15,214 nt of DNA. It comes from Thioalkalivibrio sp. (lineage in GTDB: Bacteria > Pseudomonadota > Gammaproteobacteria > Ectothiorhodospirales > Ectothiorhodospiraceae). Each line of letters begins with the position of its first letter. Position 1 is the stretch's first letter. The translations under genes were made by a program, and so were the position numbers. Positions 6,502 through 14,055 of this stretch are shown in pieces. The stretch lies in the NCBI GenBank assembly GCA_003555285.1, contig PWGH01000008.1, positions 1 to 15,214 on the forward strand, read 5' to 3'. The notes under the pieces are model-generated. The model made no database searches. It had not been told where the DNA came from and saw nothing but the letters and a program-made list of their open reading frames with translations.

Positions 6502-6698
6502 GGATTGCAGTCTAACCAGCGCATCGTGATCGATACCATTGAGGGGGTGGTCATCGGGGGATTGTGCATTTCGATGGCCTCCGTTTGCCAGGATCGGCAG
6601 CGACGGCTCGGAAGGGTCCGGTGGAAAGGCTCGTTGGAACGGGCCCGTTTGCAAGAATCTGATGGCAAGGCCTGATTGCAAGGAACTGGCGGGCCTCT
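6502..6698. other. Intergenic region upstream of the secreted-protein gene
   Basis: This is a 197-bp gap between the kinase-fusion stop and the secreted-protein start, both on the minus strand. It must hold the promoter of the secreted-protein gene, but I see no convincing -35/-10 pair. A degenerate 15-bp element recurs at about 6585 (GTTTGCCAGGATCGG), 6649 (GTTTGCAAGAATCTG) and 6674 (GATTGCAAGGAACTG). These copies could be regulator sites or simple sequence drift. Confidence 0.25.
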
Positions 6699-8384
6699 TC
6701 AGCGGTTCCCGGCCACTAGGCGACCGGGCTGCAGCAACCGGTCGAGCGCCATCCAGTCCAGCGGGTGTTGCGGATCGGTGGTCACGGCCGGTTCATCCGG
6801 TCCGGGGGGCTCGAGGCGCGACTGCTGTTGGTGCAGGACCGCGACATCGGCGTCGGAGGCATCGCGGTTGCCGGCATGACGTTCGCGCAGGCGTTGTTCC
6901 AGGATGGCCTCATCGGCGGTGCAGGCGACGATCGCAAGACCAACGTCCAGGCGTCGCGCCAGGTCCGAAAAGGGCTGGCGTTGCTCGCGCGTCAGGAAGG
7001 TCGCATCGACGATCACCAGGCGATCCAGTTCCAGCACGCTTTCTGTCCGGGCCAGCAGGTGTTGGTAGACGGCGTGGATGCCCTGGGGGCTGTACAGCCT
7101 CGCCTGTTGGGTCGGGCTCGGCCGTGCCTCGGGCGGCAATCCCAGCAGGCGCTTGCGTTCGACGTCGCTGCGCAGCCGAATCGCCCCGAGCCGCTGCAGG
7201 ATCGCGGTGCTGACCCGCGTCTTGCCGCTGCCGGCGAGGCCGTGCATCAGGATCAGCCCCGGGCGTCCGGGGCTTCGCAGGGTTTCGGCGAGGGTCACAT
7301 AGTGCTCGACCTGCGCCTCGTGATCGGCGCGCTGCTGCGCATCGATACCGGGTTCGCGGGCGTGGATGGCATTGACCTTGGCCCGCACCAGTGCCCGATA
7401 GACCTGATAGAAAGGCAGCAGGTGCAGCAGGCCCAAATCGTCGCGCCGTTCCAGGTAGATGTTCAGGGCCTGATGGGCGTGGGCTGGGGCGCCTCGGGCC
7501 TGCAGATCCATCGTGAGGAAGGCCACCTCCGAGGCCACGTCGATCCAGCGTAACGACGGGTCGAATTCGATGCCGTCGAAGATCGCCAGACTGTCTTCAT
7601 CCTGGTGGTCGCTCAGATAGACCATGTTGCCCAGATGCATGTCGCCATGGCAGGAGCGGACGCAGCCGTGATCGTGCCGCTCCTTGCAGGTTTCTTCGAG
7701 CCGAGCCGTGGTGTGCTGGGTCCAGGTCTTCAGCGCCTGCAGCCGCCGGTCGCGTTCCGTGGCTGATTCTGGCGCTGATTCTGGCGCTGATTCTGGCGCT
7801 GATTCTGGCGATCGTTCCGAGGTTGGCTGCAGGGCCTCGAAGTTCGCGAGCATCGGCGCCAGGATGCGTTCCGGGGTCCCGTAGCGCGAATCCGGGGGCG
7901 CCCGGTCGGTGGTTTCGTGGAAGCGCGCGACCTTCATCGCGAGCGCAGTCATCGCCGTGACCGGCAGCCCCCCGCTGGCCAGCAGGCGATCGAGTTGCCG
8001 GTTGCGGTCGAAACGCCGCATGTGCACCGCGTATTCCAGCACCGGATCCTGCCCGGCCGCGTCGCGTTCTCCCGTGTCGCCCGAGCCGTCGATGTAGGGC
8101 GCCTCCGGGCGTCCGCGTACCGTGGCGATGTCCAGATAGATCGGCGCGGCCAAGGCCTGGTTGATCTCGAGTTCGACGGCGCAAAAATGCCGCCGCTGTT
8201 CCAGCGTGGAGAAGTCGAGAAAACCAAGGTCCAGCGGCTTCTTGAACTTGTACGCATGGTCGCCGACCAGCAGTAGCGTGGAGATGTGAGTCTCCACACG
8301 CTCGACGGACCGCGCGGGATGCGGGAAACCCGTGGATTCGGAGAGTCGTTGGAGCAGGCGTTGCTGGTGTTCGAGGGCGTCCAT
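6699..8384 (-). CDS. Fusion of APH-like phosphotransferase domain and P-loop AAA/kinase domain
   Basis: A 561-residue two-domain protein. The N-terminal part (about 1-370) resembles aminoglycoside/choline-type phosphotransferases: the Lys-rich strand YKFKKPLDLGFLDF near 45-58, the catalytic-loop-like CHGDMHLGNM at 245-254, and a metal-site-like IFDGIEFD at 268-275. The C-terminal part (about 375-561) has a P-loop, HGLAGSGKT at 381-389, then RSDVERKRLLGL and VIVDATFL, typical of gluconate/zeta-toxin-like small kinases. Proteins of this layout are usually annotated as bifunctional aminoglycoside phosphotransferase/ATP-binding proteins, and the physiological substrate is unknown. Antibiotic resistance should not be assumed. 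A (SAPE)n repeat lies at about 193-208. The ATG at 8384 has AGAGG upstream. It is divergent from mrcB across 101 bp. Confidence 0.85.
   Translation of the reverse strand: MDALEHQQRLLQRLSESTGFPHPARSVERVETHISTLLLVGDHAYKFKKPLDLGFLDFSTLEQRRHFCAVELEINQALAAPIYLDIATVRGRPEAPYIDGSGDTGERDAAGQDPVLEYAVHMRRFDRNRQLDRLLASGGLPVTAMTALAMKVARFHETTDRAPPDSRYGTPERILAPMLANFEALQPTSERSPESAPESAPESAPESATERDRRLQALKTWTQHTTARLEETCKERHDHGCVRSCHGDMHLGNMVYLSDHQDEDSLAIFDGIEFDPSLRWIDVASEVAFLTMDLQARGAPAHAHQALNIYLERRDDLGLLHLLPFYQVYRALVRAKVNAIHAREPGIDAQQRADHEAQVEHYVTLAETLRSPGRPGLILMHGLAGSGKTRVSTAILQRLGAIRLRSDVERKRLLGLPPEARPSPTQQARLYSPQGIHAVYQHLLARTESVLELDRLVIVDATFLTREQRQPFSDLARRLDVGLAIVACTADEAILEQRLRERHAGNRDASDADVAVLHQQQSRLEPPGPDEPAVTTDPQHPLDWMALDRLLQPGRLVAGNR
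7762..7809. repeat. Perfect 12-bp tandem repeat, four copies, inside the kinase-fusion gene
   Basis: GCTGATTCTGGC occurs four times without a mismatch. On the coding (minus) strand this gives Ser-Ala-Pro-Glu repeats at about residues 193-208, within a linker between the N-lobe-like and catalytic-loop regions. The unit is a multiple of three, so copy-number change would alter linker length without a frameshift. Perfect identity points to recent expansion. Confidence 0.9.
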
Positions 8385-8407
8385 TGGGGAGCCTCTGCAG
8401 GGAGGGT

Positions 8408-8432
8408 GGCCAGTCCGGAGAGCGGACTGGCC
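8408..8432. promoter_or_regulatory. Perfect 10-bp-arm palindrome in the divergent kinase/mrcB region
   Basis: GGCCAGTCCG (8408-8417) and CGGACTGGCC (8423-8432) are exact inverted complements separated by GAGAG. The palindrome lies 23 bp upstream of the kinase-fusion start and 53 bp upstream of mrcB, abutting the proposed mrcB -35 element. It could be a dimeric regulator's operator or a hairpin in the kinase mRNA leader. Neither side has a T-run, which argues against an intrinsic terminator. Confidence 0.55.
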
Positions 8433-8460
8433 TGAAAGGCAGCTTCGCTCAGGGTACCAT
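8432..8460 (+). promoter_or_regulatory. Candidate sigma70 promoter of the mrcB operon
   Basis: CTGAAA at 8432-8437 and TACCAT at 8455-8460 each match the -35 and -10 consensus at 4 of 6 positions, with the preferred 17-bp spacer. Transcription would start near 8467, giving a leader of about 19 nt. The site is plausible only by position and spacing. Confidence 0.35.
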
Positions 8461-8485
8461 TGCCCTTTGTCGAAAATCGAAACCG

Positions 8486-10810
8486 ATGCCACCCAGACGC
8501 CGTGTGCCGCCCCGTGCCCGTTCCCGAGTTCGCCGCATCCTGCGTGCGGGATCGTGGTTCGTTGCGGGGCTGTTGGTGGTGGCGACCGGGCTCGCCACGC
8601 TGTACGTGCAGCAGTTGGATCGGGAGATTCAGTTGCGTTTCGAGGGCAAGCGCTGGTCGCTGCCGGCGCGCGTGTTCGCGCGTCCGCTGGAACTCTACAT
8701 CGGCCGGCCGTTGACGCTGGAGCTGCTGCGACTGGAACTCGAGGCCCTGAATTACCGGGAGGGCGGCTCGGGGCCGGGTCACTTCACGCTGCAGGGCGAT
8801 CGGGTGACCCTGACTACTCGACCGTTCGTCTTCAGCGATGGCCGTGAGCCGGCGCGTTCGGTGATGCTGCGGGTGCAGGGCGGGATGATCACCGAACTCT
8901 CCGATCACGCCGGGCGCGATGTCGACCTGATGCGCGTCGAGCCGATGCTGATCGGCAGCATCTATCCGACGCATGGCGAGGACCGGGTGCTGGTGCACCT
9001 GGAGGACGTGCCGGCGGGTTTGGTCGCCGCGTTGCTCGCGACGGAGGATCGGCGCTTTCTCGCGCATCGGGGCCTCGATCCCCTGGGCATTGCCCGGGCG
9101 GCCTGGGCCAACCTGCGCGCCGGGCGCACGGTGCAGGGGGGCAGCACGTTGACCCAGCAGCTGGTCAAGAACTTCTACCTGACCCATGAGCAAAGCCTGA
9201 AGCGCAAGATCAACGAAGCGGTGATGGCGGTGTTGCTGGAATACCGCTACAGCAAGGAAGACATCCTGGAGGCCTACCTCAACGAGGTCTTCCTCGGTCA
9301 AGCCGGCGCCCGCGCGATCCATGGCTTCGGGCTCGCGGCGCAATTCTATTTCCAGCGGCCCCTGCGCGAACTCGACCTCGACCAACTGGCGCTGCTGGTC
9401 GGTCTGGCCCGCGGGGCCAGCTACTACGATCCCCGCCGGTTTCCCGATCGAGCGCTGGCGCGGCGCAACGGGGTGCTCGAGCGCATGCGGCGCGAGGGGC
9501 TGGCCTCGGCCGAGCGGGTGGAGACGGCGCAGGCGCGCCCGCTCGCGGTGTCGCCGCGGGTCCCGGGGAGCGACAGCCCGTTTCCGGCTTTCCTCGACCT
9601 GGTGCGCCGGCAACTGCAGGCCGAATACCGGGAGCAGGATCTGCGGACCGAGGGCCTGCGCATCTTCTCGACCCTGGACCCGGGGATGCAGCTCACCCTC
9701 GAGCAACAGGTGAGCGCGGGGATGCGCGAGCTGGTCGAACGCGGCGGCAGCGATCCCGCACTGCAGGTCGCCGCGGTGATCACCGACCCGCTGGCGGGTG
9801 AGGTACTGGCCCTCGTCGGCGACCGCAACCCGCGGTTTCACGGCTTCAACCGGGCGGTGGAGGCGCGCCGACCCATCGGCTCGTTGATCAAGCCCTTCGT
9901 TTACCTGGCGGCCTTGTCGAACCCCGAACGCTATACCTTGGCCACTCTGCTCGATGACAGCGAGTTGACGCTGCCGCTGGCGCACGGCGAGCCCTGGTCG
10001 CCCCAGAACTTCGACCGGCGCTTTCACGGCCAGATCACCGCCTGGGAGGCCTTGGTGCGTTCCTACAACGTGGCGACGGTGCGCCTCGCCCAACAGATCG
10101 GCATCGCCCAGGTGATCCGGCTGCTGCAGACCCTCGGCCTCGAGCGTACGCCGGCGGTGTTGCCGTCGCTCGCGCTCGGCGCGCTGGACCTGTCGGCGCT
10201 CGAGGTGGCCAACCTCTACCAGGCCCTGGCGAACGGCGGCTACGCGACCCGCAGCCGGTCGCTGCGCGACGTGCTCGATGCCGATCACCGGGAACTCTCG
10301 CATTACAGCCTGGAGCTGCGGGGGGCGGTTCCCGATGGCGCGGTGCGCCTGGTGAACCACACGCTGCATGATGTCACGCGCGAGGGTACCGGGCGGGTGA
10401 TCGGGCAGGCCTTTCCCGACCGCGTGCTGGCGGGCAAGACCGGTACCTCCAACGACCGGCGCGACAGCTGGTTCGCCGGCTTCGACGACCGGCATCTGGT
10501 GGTGGTGTGGCTGGGACTGGACGACAATCGGCCCACCGGCCTGACCGGTGCGACTGGCGCCCTACCCATCTGGATCCGTACCATGGCCGCACTTCCCGGC
10601 GGTTCGTTGAACCTGGGGCATCATCCGGAGATCAGCCTGCAGTCGGTGGATCGGCGTTCCGGCCTGCGGGTCGACACCGAGGCCTGCCCGGAACGGGTCC
10701 TGCTGCCCTTCTGGCGCGACTCTGCGCCGCGGACGCGGGCGGGTTGCGATGTGCCTTCGGGGAACGAACCGAACAACAGGCCGGATTGGCGTGAGAGGTG
10801 GTTTCAATGA
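8486..10810 (+). CDS. mrcB: Bifunctional penicillin-binding protein 1b (class A PBP)
   Basis: A 774-residue inner-membrane peptidoglycan synthase. A basic cytoplasmic tail is followed by one membrane helix (about 23-41). A UB2H-like regulatory domain lies at about 65-140. The GT51 glycosyltransferase (about 150-330) shows ATEDRRFLAHRG with catalytic Glu187, QGGSTLTQQLVKN (217-229) and YSKEDILEAYLNEVFLG. The transpeptidase domain (about 390-700) has SxxK as Ser466-Leu-Ile-Lys469, SYN at 527-529 and KTGT at 651-654. All catalytic residues are present. The UB2H domain separates PBP1b from PBP1a and is the docking site for outer-membrane lipoprotein activators, fitting the lipoprotein encoded next. 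The ATG at 8486 has no clear Shine-Dalgarno, but upstream in-frame codons would put a non-membrane extension before the basic tail. It is the first gene of a five-gene overlapping operon. Confidence 0.96.
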   Translation: MPPRRRVPPRARSRVRRILRAGSWFVAGLLVVATGLATLYVQQLDREIQLRFEGKRWSLPARVFARPLELYIGRPLTLELLRLELEALNYREGGSGPGHFTLQGDRVTLTTRPFVFSDGREPARSVMLRVQGGMITELSDHAGRDVDLMRVEPMLIGSIYPTHGEDRVLVHLEDVPAGLVAALLATEDRRFLAHRGLDPLGIARAAWANLRAGRTVQGGSTLTQQLVKNFYLTHEQSLKRKINEAVMAVLLEYRYSKEDILEAYLNEVFLGQAGARAIHGFGLAAQFYFQRPLRELDLDQLALLVGLARGASYYDPRRFPDRALARRNGVLERMRREGLASAERVETAQARPLAVSPRVPGSDSPFPAFLDLVRRQLQAEYREQDLRTEGLRIFSTLDPGMQLTLEQQVSAGMRELVERGGSDPALQVAAVITDPLAGEVLALVGDRNPRFHGFNRAVEARRPIGSLIKPFVYLAALSNPERYTLATLLDDSELTLPLAHGEPWSPQNFDRRFHGQITAWEALVRSYNVATVRLAQQIGIAQVIRLLQTLGLERTPAVLPSLALGALDLSALEVANLYQALANGGYATRSRSLRDVLDADHRELSHYSLELRGAVPDGAVRLVNHTLHDVTREGTGRVIGQAFPDRVLAGKTGTSNDRRDSWFAGFDDRHLVVVWLGLDDNRPTGLTGATGALPIWIRTMAALPGGSLNLGHHPEISLQSVDRRSGLRVDTEACPERVLLPFWRDSAPRTRAGCDVPSGNEPNNRPDWRERWFQ

Positions 10811-11370
10811 GTGATCGGATGCGGCCCGCAGGGGTTCGGGCGAGCGGGTGGCGCGTCCTGCCGAGGCCCGTGTGGGCGCTGACGCTGATCGCCTTGATGG
10901 TGACCGCCTGCGCGGTGCCGGCGCCGCGTTCCGGAGATCCCTCGGCACCCCTATCCACCGGTCAGAGCGAGGGCGAGGGACCGATGATCGTCGCCCCTCC
11001 GCCCGAGGCCGCGCCGCCAGCCGTCACACCGGCGCCCTCGGCCGCGACGCTGACCCTCGCGGCGCAATCCGAGCAGTCGCGGGCCGCCGGGGACCTGCGT
11101 CTGGCCGGTCTGCAACTTGAGCGGGCGCTGCGGATTGCGCCGCGTGATCCGGAGCTCTGGTACCAGATGGCCCGGATCCGCCTGGAGCAGGGTGACCCCG
11201 GGCAGGCCGAACGCCTGGCGGAGCGCTCGCTGCAATTGGGCGCTCGGGATCGGGTCCTGGCGCTGGCCAACTGGCGCTTGATCGCGCGGGCCCGGGAGGC
11301 GCTGGGCGACGCCGAGGGGGCGTTGCGCGCCCGCGAGGCCATTGCGCAACTGGAGTCGGCCCTTGGCTGA
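10807..11370 (+). CDS. TPR outer-membrane lipoprotein, LpoP-like candidate activator of PBP1b
   Basis: A 187-residue lipoprotein. A basic N-terminus and hydrophobic stretch (VWALTLIALM) lead to the lipobox VTAC with Cys35. A Pro/Ala/Ser-rich linker (about 38-80) follows, then helical repeats of tetratricopeptide type at about 81-114, 115-148 and 152-185 (for example DLRLAGLQLERALRIAPRDP and PELWYQMARIRLEQGDPGQA). Pseudomonas LpoP is a TPR lipoprotein, encoded beside the PBP1b gene, that activates PBP1b in place of LpoB. The same architecture and gene position here support that role by inference. The residue after Cys is Ala, so there is no inner-membrane retention Asp. Its ATG overlaps the mrcB stop (ATGA), with GAGAGGTGG just upstream, indicating translational coupling. 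Confidence 0.85.
   Translation: MSDRMRPAGVRASGWRVLPRPVWALTLIALMVTACAVPAPRSGDPSAPLSTGQSEGEGPMIVAPPPEAAPPAVTPAPSAATLTLAAQSEQSRAAGDLRLAGLQLERALRIAPRDPELWYQMARIRLEQGDPGQAERLAERSLQLGARDRVLALANWRLIARAREALGDAEGALRAREAIAQLESALG
11352..11355 (+). promoter_or_regulatory. Ribosome binding site supporting a TTG start for yoaA
   Basis: GGAG lies 7 nt before the TTG at 11363, inside the end of the lipoprotein gene. No ATG or GTG lies in frame between here and the conserved N-terminal region with similar support. Confidence 0.55.
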
Positions 11371-13336
11371 GAACGTCGCAGACGCCATCGCACGGGTGGC
11401 CACGGCCCTGTCCGCGGACGGGGCCCTCGCACGCGCGCTCGACGGCTTCCAGCCGCGGGCGCAGCAGCAGGCGATGGCGGCGGCGGTGGCCGAGGCGATG
11501 GCCACAGTGCCCTCGACCCTGCTGGTCGAGGCGGCCACCGGGGTGGGCAAGACCTTCGCCTACCTGGTGCCGGCGCTGCTGTCCGAGCGGCGGGTGCTGA
11601 TCTCGACCGGCACCAAGACGCTGCAGGATCAGCTGTTCGACAAGGATCTGCCGGTGGTCTGCGGCGCCCTCGGACGGACGCCGAAGACCGCGCTGCTCAA
11701 GGGCCGGTCCAACTACCTGTGTCACTACCGCCTGGAGGTCGCGGTGGCCGATGCCGCCGGGCGCGGCCGGCAGCTGCACAGCCTCGAGGCCTTGCAACGT
11801 CTGGCGGCGACCTCGGTGACCGGCGATCTGACCCAGGCCGACATTCTGGCCGAGGACGCGCCGTTGTGGCCGCAGGTGACCTCGACCGTCGACAACTGCC
11901 TCGGCGGCGAGTGTCCTCGGTTCAATGAGTGCTTCGTCGTGCGTGCAAGGCGCCGGGCGCAGGATGCCCAGATCATCGTGGTGAATCACCATCTGCTGCT
12001 CGCGGACATGGCGCTGAAGGACGAGGGCTTCGGGGAATTGCTGCCGGAGGTCGATGCGGTGATCGTCGACGAGGCGCACCAGTTGCCGGAGATCGCCGGC
12101 AGCTTCTTCGGTCTGGCGATCGGCACCCGGGCCTTGCGCGACCTCGGCCGCGATGTGCTCCGGGAACTGGCGGAGGGTGCGCCCGAGGTGGTGGATCTGC
12201 GCGATCGCATCGCCGCGCTGCAGCAGGCCTCGGCCACCCTGTTGCAGTGTTCCGAGGCCTGGCCGATGCGGGCGAGTTGGGCCGAGGTGGCGACCACGCC
12301 GGGGGTGGACGAGGCGCTGTCGGCGCTCGATCGCGCCCTCGGCGAGGCGGAACAGGACCTGGGTGCGGTGGCCGAACGCAGTCCCGGTCTGAGCCAGGCC
12401 TGGACCCGGTGCGGCCTGCTGCGCGGCCATCTGCGCCAATGGCGCGAGGACAGCACCGAAACCGTGCCTTGGGTCGAGCGCTTCAAGCAGAGCCTGATGC
12501 TGCACCGCACCCCGCTGGACGCCGCCCGGCCGCTGGCCGAGCGGCGCGCGGCCCGACCCGCGAGCTGGATCTTCACCTCGGCGACGCTGGCGGTGGGCGA
12601 GGACTTCAGTCACGCCGCCCGGCGCCTCGGCTTGCCGGCCGACGTGGCCGCCGAGCGCCTGGACAGCCCCTTCGATTTCTCCCGGCAAGCCTGCCTGACC
12701 CTGCCCGCGCGTGCGCTGCAGAACCCGAACACGCCGGGCTACACACGCGCTTGCATCGACTGGGCGTGGCCGTTGTTGCACGGCAACCCCGGGGGTGGTT
12801 TCTTTCTTTTTACCAGCCATCGGGCGCTGCAGGAGGCGGCCGCACTGTTGCGCGATCGCCTGTCGCCCGAGCGCCTGCTGCTGGTGCAGGGCGAGCAGCC
12901 GCGCAGCGAGCTGCTGGCGCAGTTCCGGGCCTCCGGGACCGCCTGGCTATTGGGAGCGCACAGCTTCTGGGAAGGGGTCGACATCCGCGGCGACGCGCTG
13001 TCGATGGTGATCATCGATCGCCTGCCCTTTGCGGCGCCGAACGATCCGGTGTTGCAGGCCCGGGCGGCCGCGATCGAGGCCGCAGGCGGCAGTCCGTTCA
13101 TGGAGATGCAACTGCCCCAGGCGGTGCTGGCGCTGAAGCAGGGGGTCGGACGCCTGATCCGCGATGCGAGCGACGCCGGCATCCTGGCGCTGTGCGATCC
13201 GCGGCTGACCCAGAAGCCCTACGGGCGCCGTTTCTTCCACAGCCTGCCGCCGTTTCATCAGACCCGGGATCCGGTGCAGGCCCTGGCCTTCCTGCAGGAG
13301 GCGCGGCTGCGTCGGGAGCCGGCAGCATGCGGTTGA
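11363..13336 (+). CDS. yoaA: YoaA/DinG-type ATP-dependent DNA helicase with Fe-S cluster
   Basis: A 657-residue XPD/DinG-superfamily 2 helicase. Walker A is EAATGVGKT at 56-64, the DEAH box is at 236-239 (VIVDEAHQLPE), motif III-like FTSAT is at 404-408, and motif VI QGVGRLIR is at 593-600. Four Cys, at 120 (SNYLC), 179, 184 and 190 (NCLGGECPRFNEC), form the Fe-S cluster site between motifs Ia and II. This spacing and the FVVRARR/VVNHHLLLADM segment match E. coli YoaA rather than DinG. E. coli YoaA unwinds 5' to 3', works with HolC in replication repair, and is encoded immediately before tsaB, as here. Translation probably starts at the TTG at 11363, overlapping the lipoprotein stop by 8 bp. 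All helicase motifs look intact. Confidence 0.94.
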   Translation: MAENVADAIARVATALSADGALARALDGFQPRAQQQAMAAAVAEAMATVPSTLLVEAATGVGKTFAYLVPALLSERRVLISTGTKTLQDQLFDKDLPVVCGALGRTPKTALLKGRSNYLCHYRLEVAVADAAGRGRQLHSLEALQRLAATSVTGDLTQADILAEDAPLWPQVTSTVDNCLGGECPRFNECFVVRARRRAQDAQIIVVNHHLLLADMALKDEGFGELLPEVDAVIVDEAHQLPEIAGSFFGLAIGTRALRDLGRDVLRELAEGAPEVVDLRDRIAALQQASATLLQCSEAWPMRASWAEVATTPGVDEALSALDRALGEAEQDLGAVAERSPGLSQAWTRCGLLRGHLRQWREDSTETVPWVERFKQSLMLHRTPLDAARPLAERRAARPASWIFTSATLAVGEDFSHAARRLGLPADVAAERLDSPFDFSRQACLTLPARALQNPNTPGYTRACIDWAWPLLHGNPGGGFFLFTSHRALQEAAALLRDRLSPERLLLVQGEQPRSELLAQFRASGTAWLLGAHSFWEGVDIRGDALSMVIIDRLPFAAPNDPVLQARAAAIEAAGGSPFMEMQLPQAVLALKQGVGRLIRDASDAGILALCDPRLTQKPYGRRFFHSLPPFHQTRDPVQALAFLQEARLRREPAACG

Positions 13337-14055
13337 TCGCGTTGGAGACCGCCACCGAGGCCTGCTCCGCCGCCCTGTGGCTGGACGGCGAGGTGCACTG
13401 GTTGCAGGAGCGCGAGGCGGTGCGGCGCCATGGCGAATTGATCCTGGGTCTGGTGGATCGCTTGCTGGCCGAGGCCGGGCTGGTCCCGGGCGATCTGGAC
13501 GCGGTGGCGGTCGGCCGGGGTCCGGGGGCCTTCACCGGCGTGCGGCTGGGGCTCGGTGTGGCACAGGGGCTCGCCTTCGCCATCGATTGCCCGGTGCTGC
13601 CGATCTCGACCCTGGCGGCGCTGGCGCAACAGGGTGCGGATCGCGGTGCGCGCGAGGTGCTGGCGCTGCTTGATGCGCGCATGGGCGAGGTGTACTGGTC
13701 CCGGTATGCGGTCGATGCGCAGGGACGGGTCCGGGCGGCCGAAGCCGAACACCTGTCGGCGCCACCGGCGATTCACCCGGGCTGGTTGCCGGTGCCGGAG
13801 GACGCTACCGGCCGGCGCATGGCCCTGGGCAATGCCCTGGCGGTGTATCCGCAATTGGCGGCGGCGCTGGGCCTTCCCGCCGAAGCGCTCGATGCCACCG
13901 TTTTACCCTGCGCGCGGGAGGTCGCGATCCTGGGTGCTACGGCCCAGGCCCGCGGCGAGGGGGTGTCTGCCGAGCGGGCCCAACCGCATTATTTGCGCGA
14001 TCAGGTGGTTCAGGTGCCCCGGTCGATGGCGATCACACCGGAGGAAAACCCATGA
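13327..14055 (+). CDS. tsaB: tRNA t6A37 threonylcarbamoyltransferase complex subunit TsaB
   Basis: A 242-residue member of the ASKHA-fold TsaB family. With TsaD and TsaE it transfers threonylcarbamoyl to A37 of ANN-decoding tRNAs. TsaB is the platform subunit rather than the catalyst. Diagnostic segments are LIALETATEACSAAL at the N-terminus, GRGPGAFTGVRLGLGVAQGL at 63-82, and LLDARMGEVYW around 114-124. Length is close to E. coli TsaB (231). The ATG at 13327 overlaps the yoaA stop by 10 bp and has GGGAG about 10 nt upstream. The yoaA-tsaB order is the same as in E. coli. The final residues run into the start of truD. Confidence 0.95.
   Translation: MRLIALETATEACSAALWLDGEVHWLQEREAVRRHGELILGLVDRLLAEAGLVPGDLDAVAVGRGPGAFTGVRLGLGVAQGLAFAIDCPVLPISTLAALAQQGADRGAREVLALLDARMGEVYWSRYAVDAQGRVRAAEAEHLSAPPAIHPGWLPVPEDATGRRMALGNALAVYPQLAAALGLPAEALDATVLPCAREVAILGATAQARGEGVSAERAQPHYLRDQVVQVPRSMAITPEENP

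Noticed and set aside
7762..7809. Short repeat array as a CRISPR
   Set aside because: Units are 12 bp with no spacers, and they are in frame within a coding sequence.
6699..8384. Aminoglycoside resistance gene
   Set aside because: Only the fold-level catalytic loop is shared. The fused P-loop domain and chromosomal setting match a conserved family of unknown substrate.
7949..10495. An 848-codon open frame antisense to mrcB and the kinase-fusion gene
   Set aside because: It shows no domain or signal, is full of His/Arg/Gln from reverse-complemented GC-rich codons, and lies opposite a clear PBP1b with all catalytic motifs.
11024..12820. A 598-codon open frame antisense to yoaA
   Set aside because: Same composition artefact. 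The plus strand has intact helicase motifs throughout.
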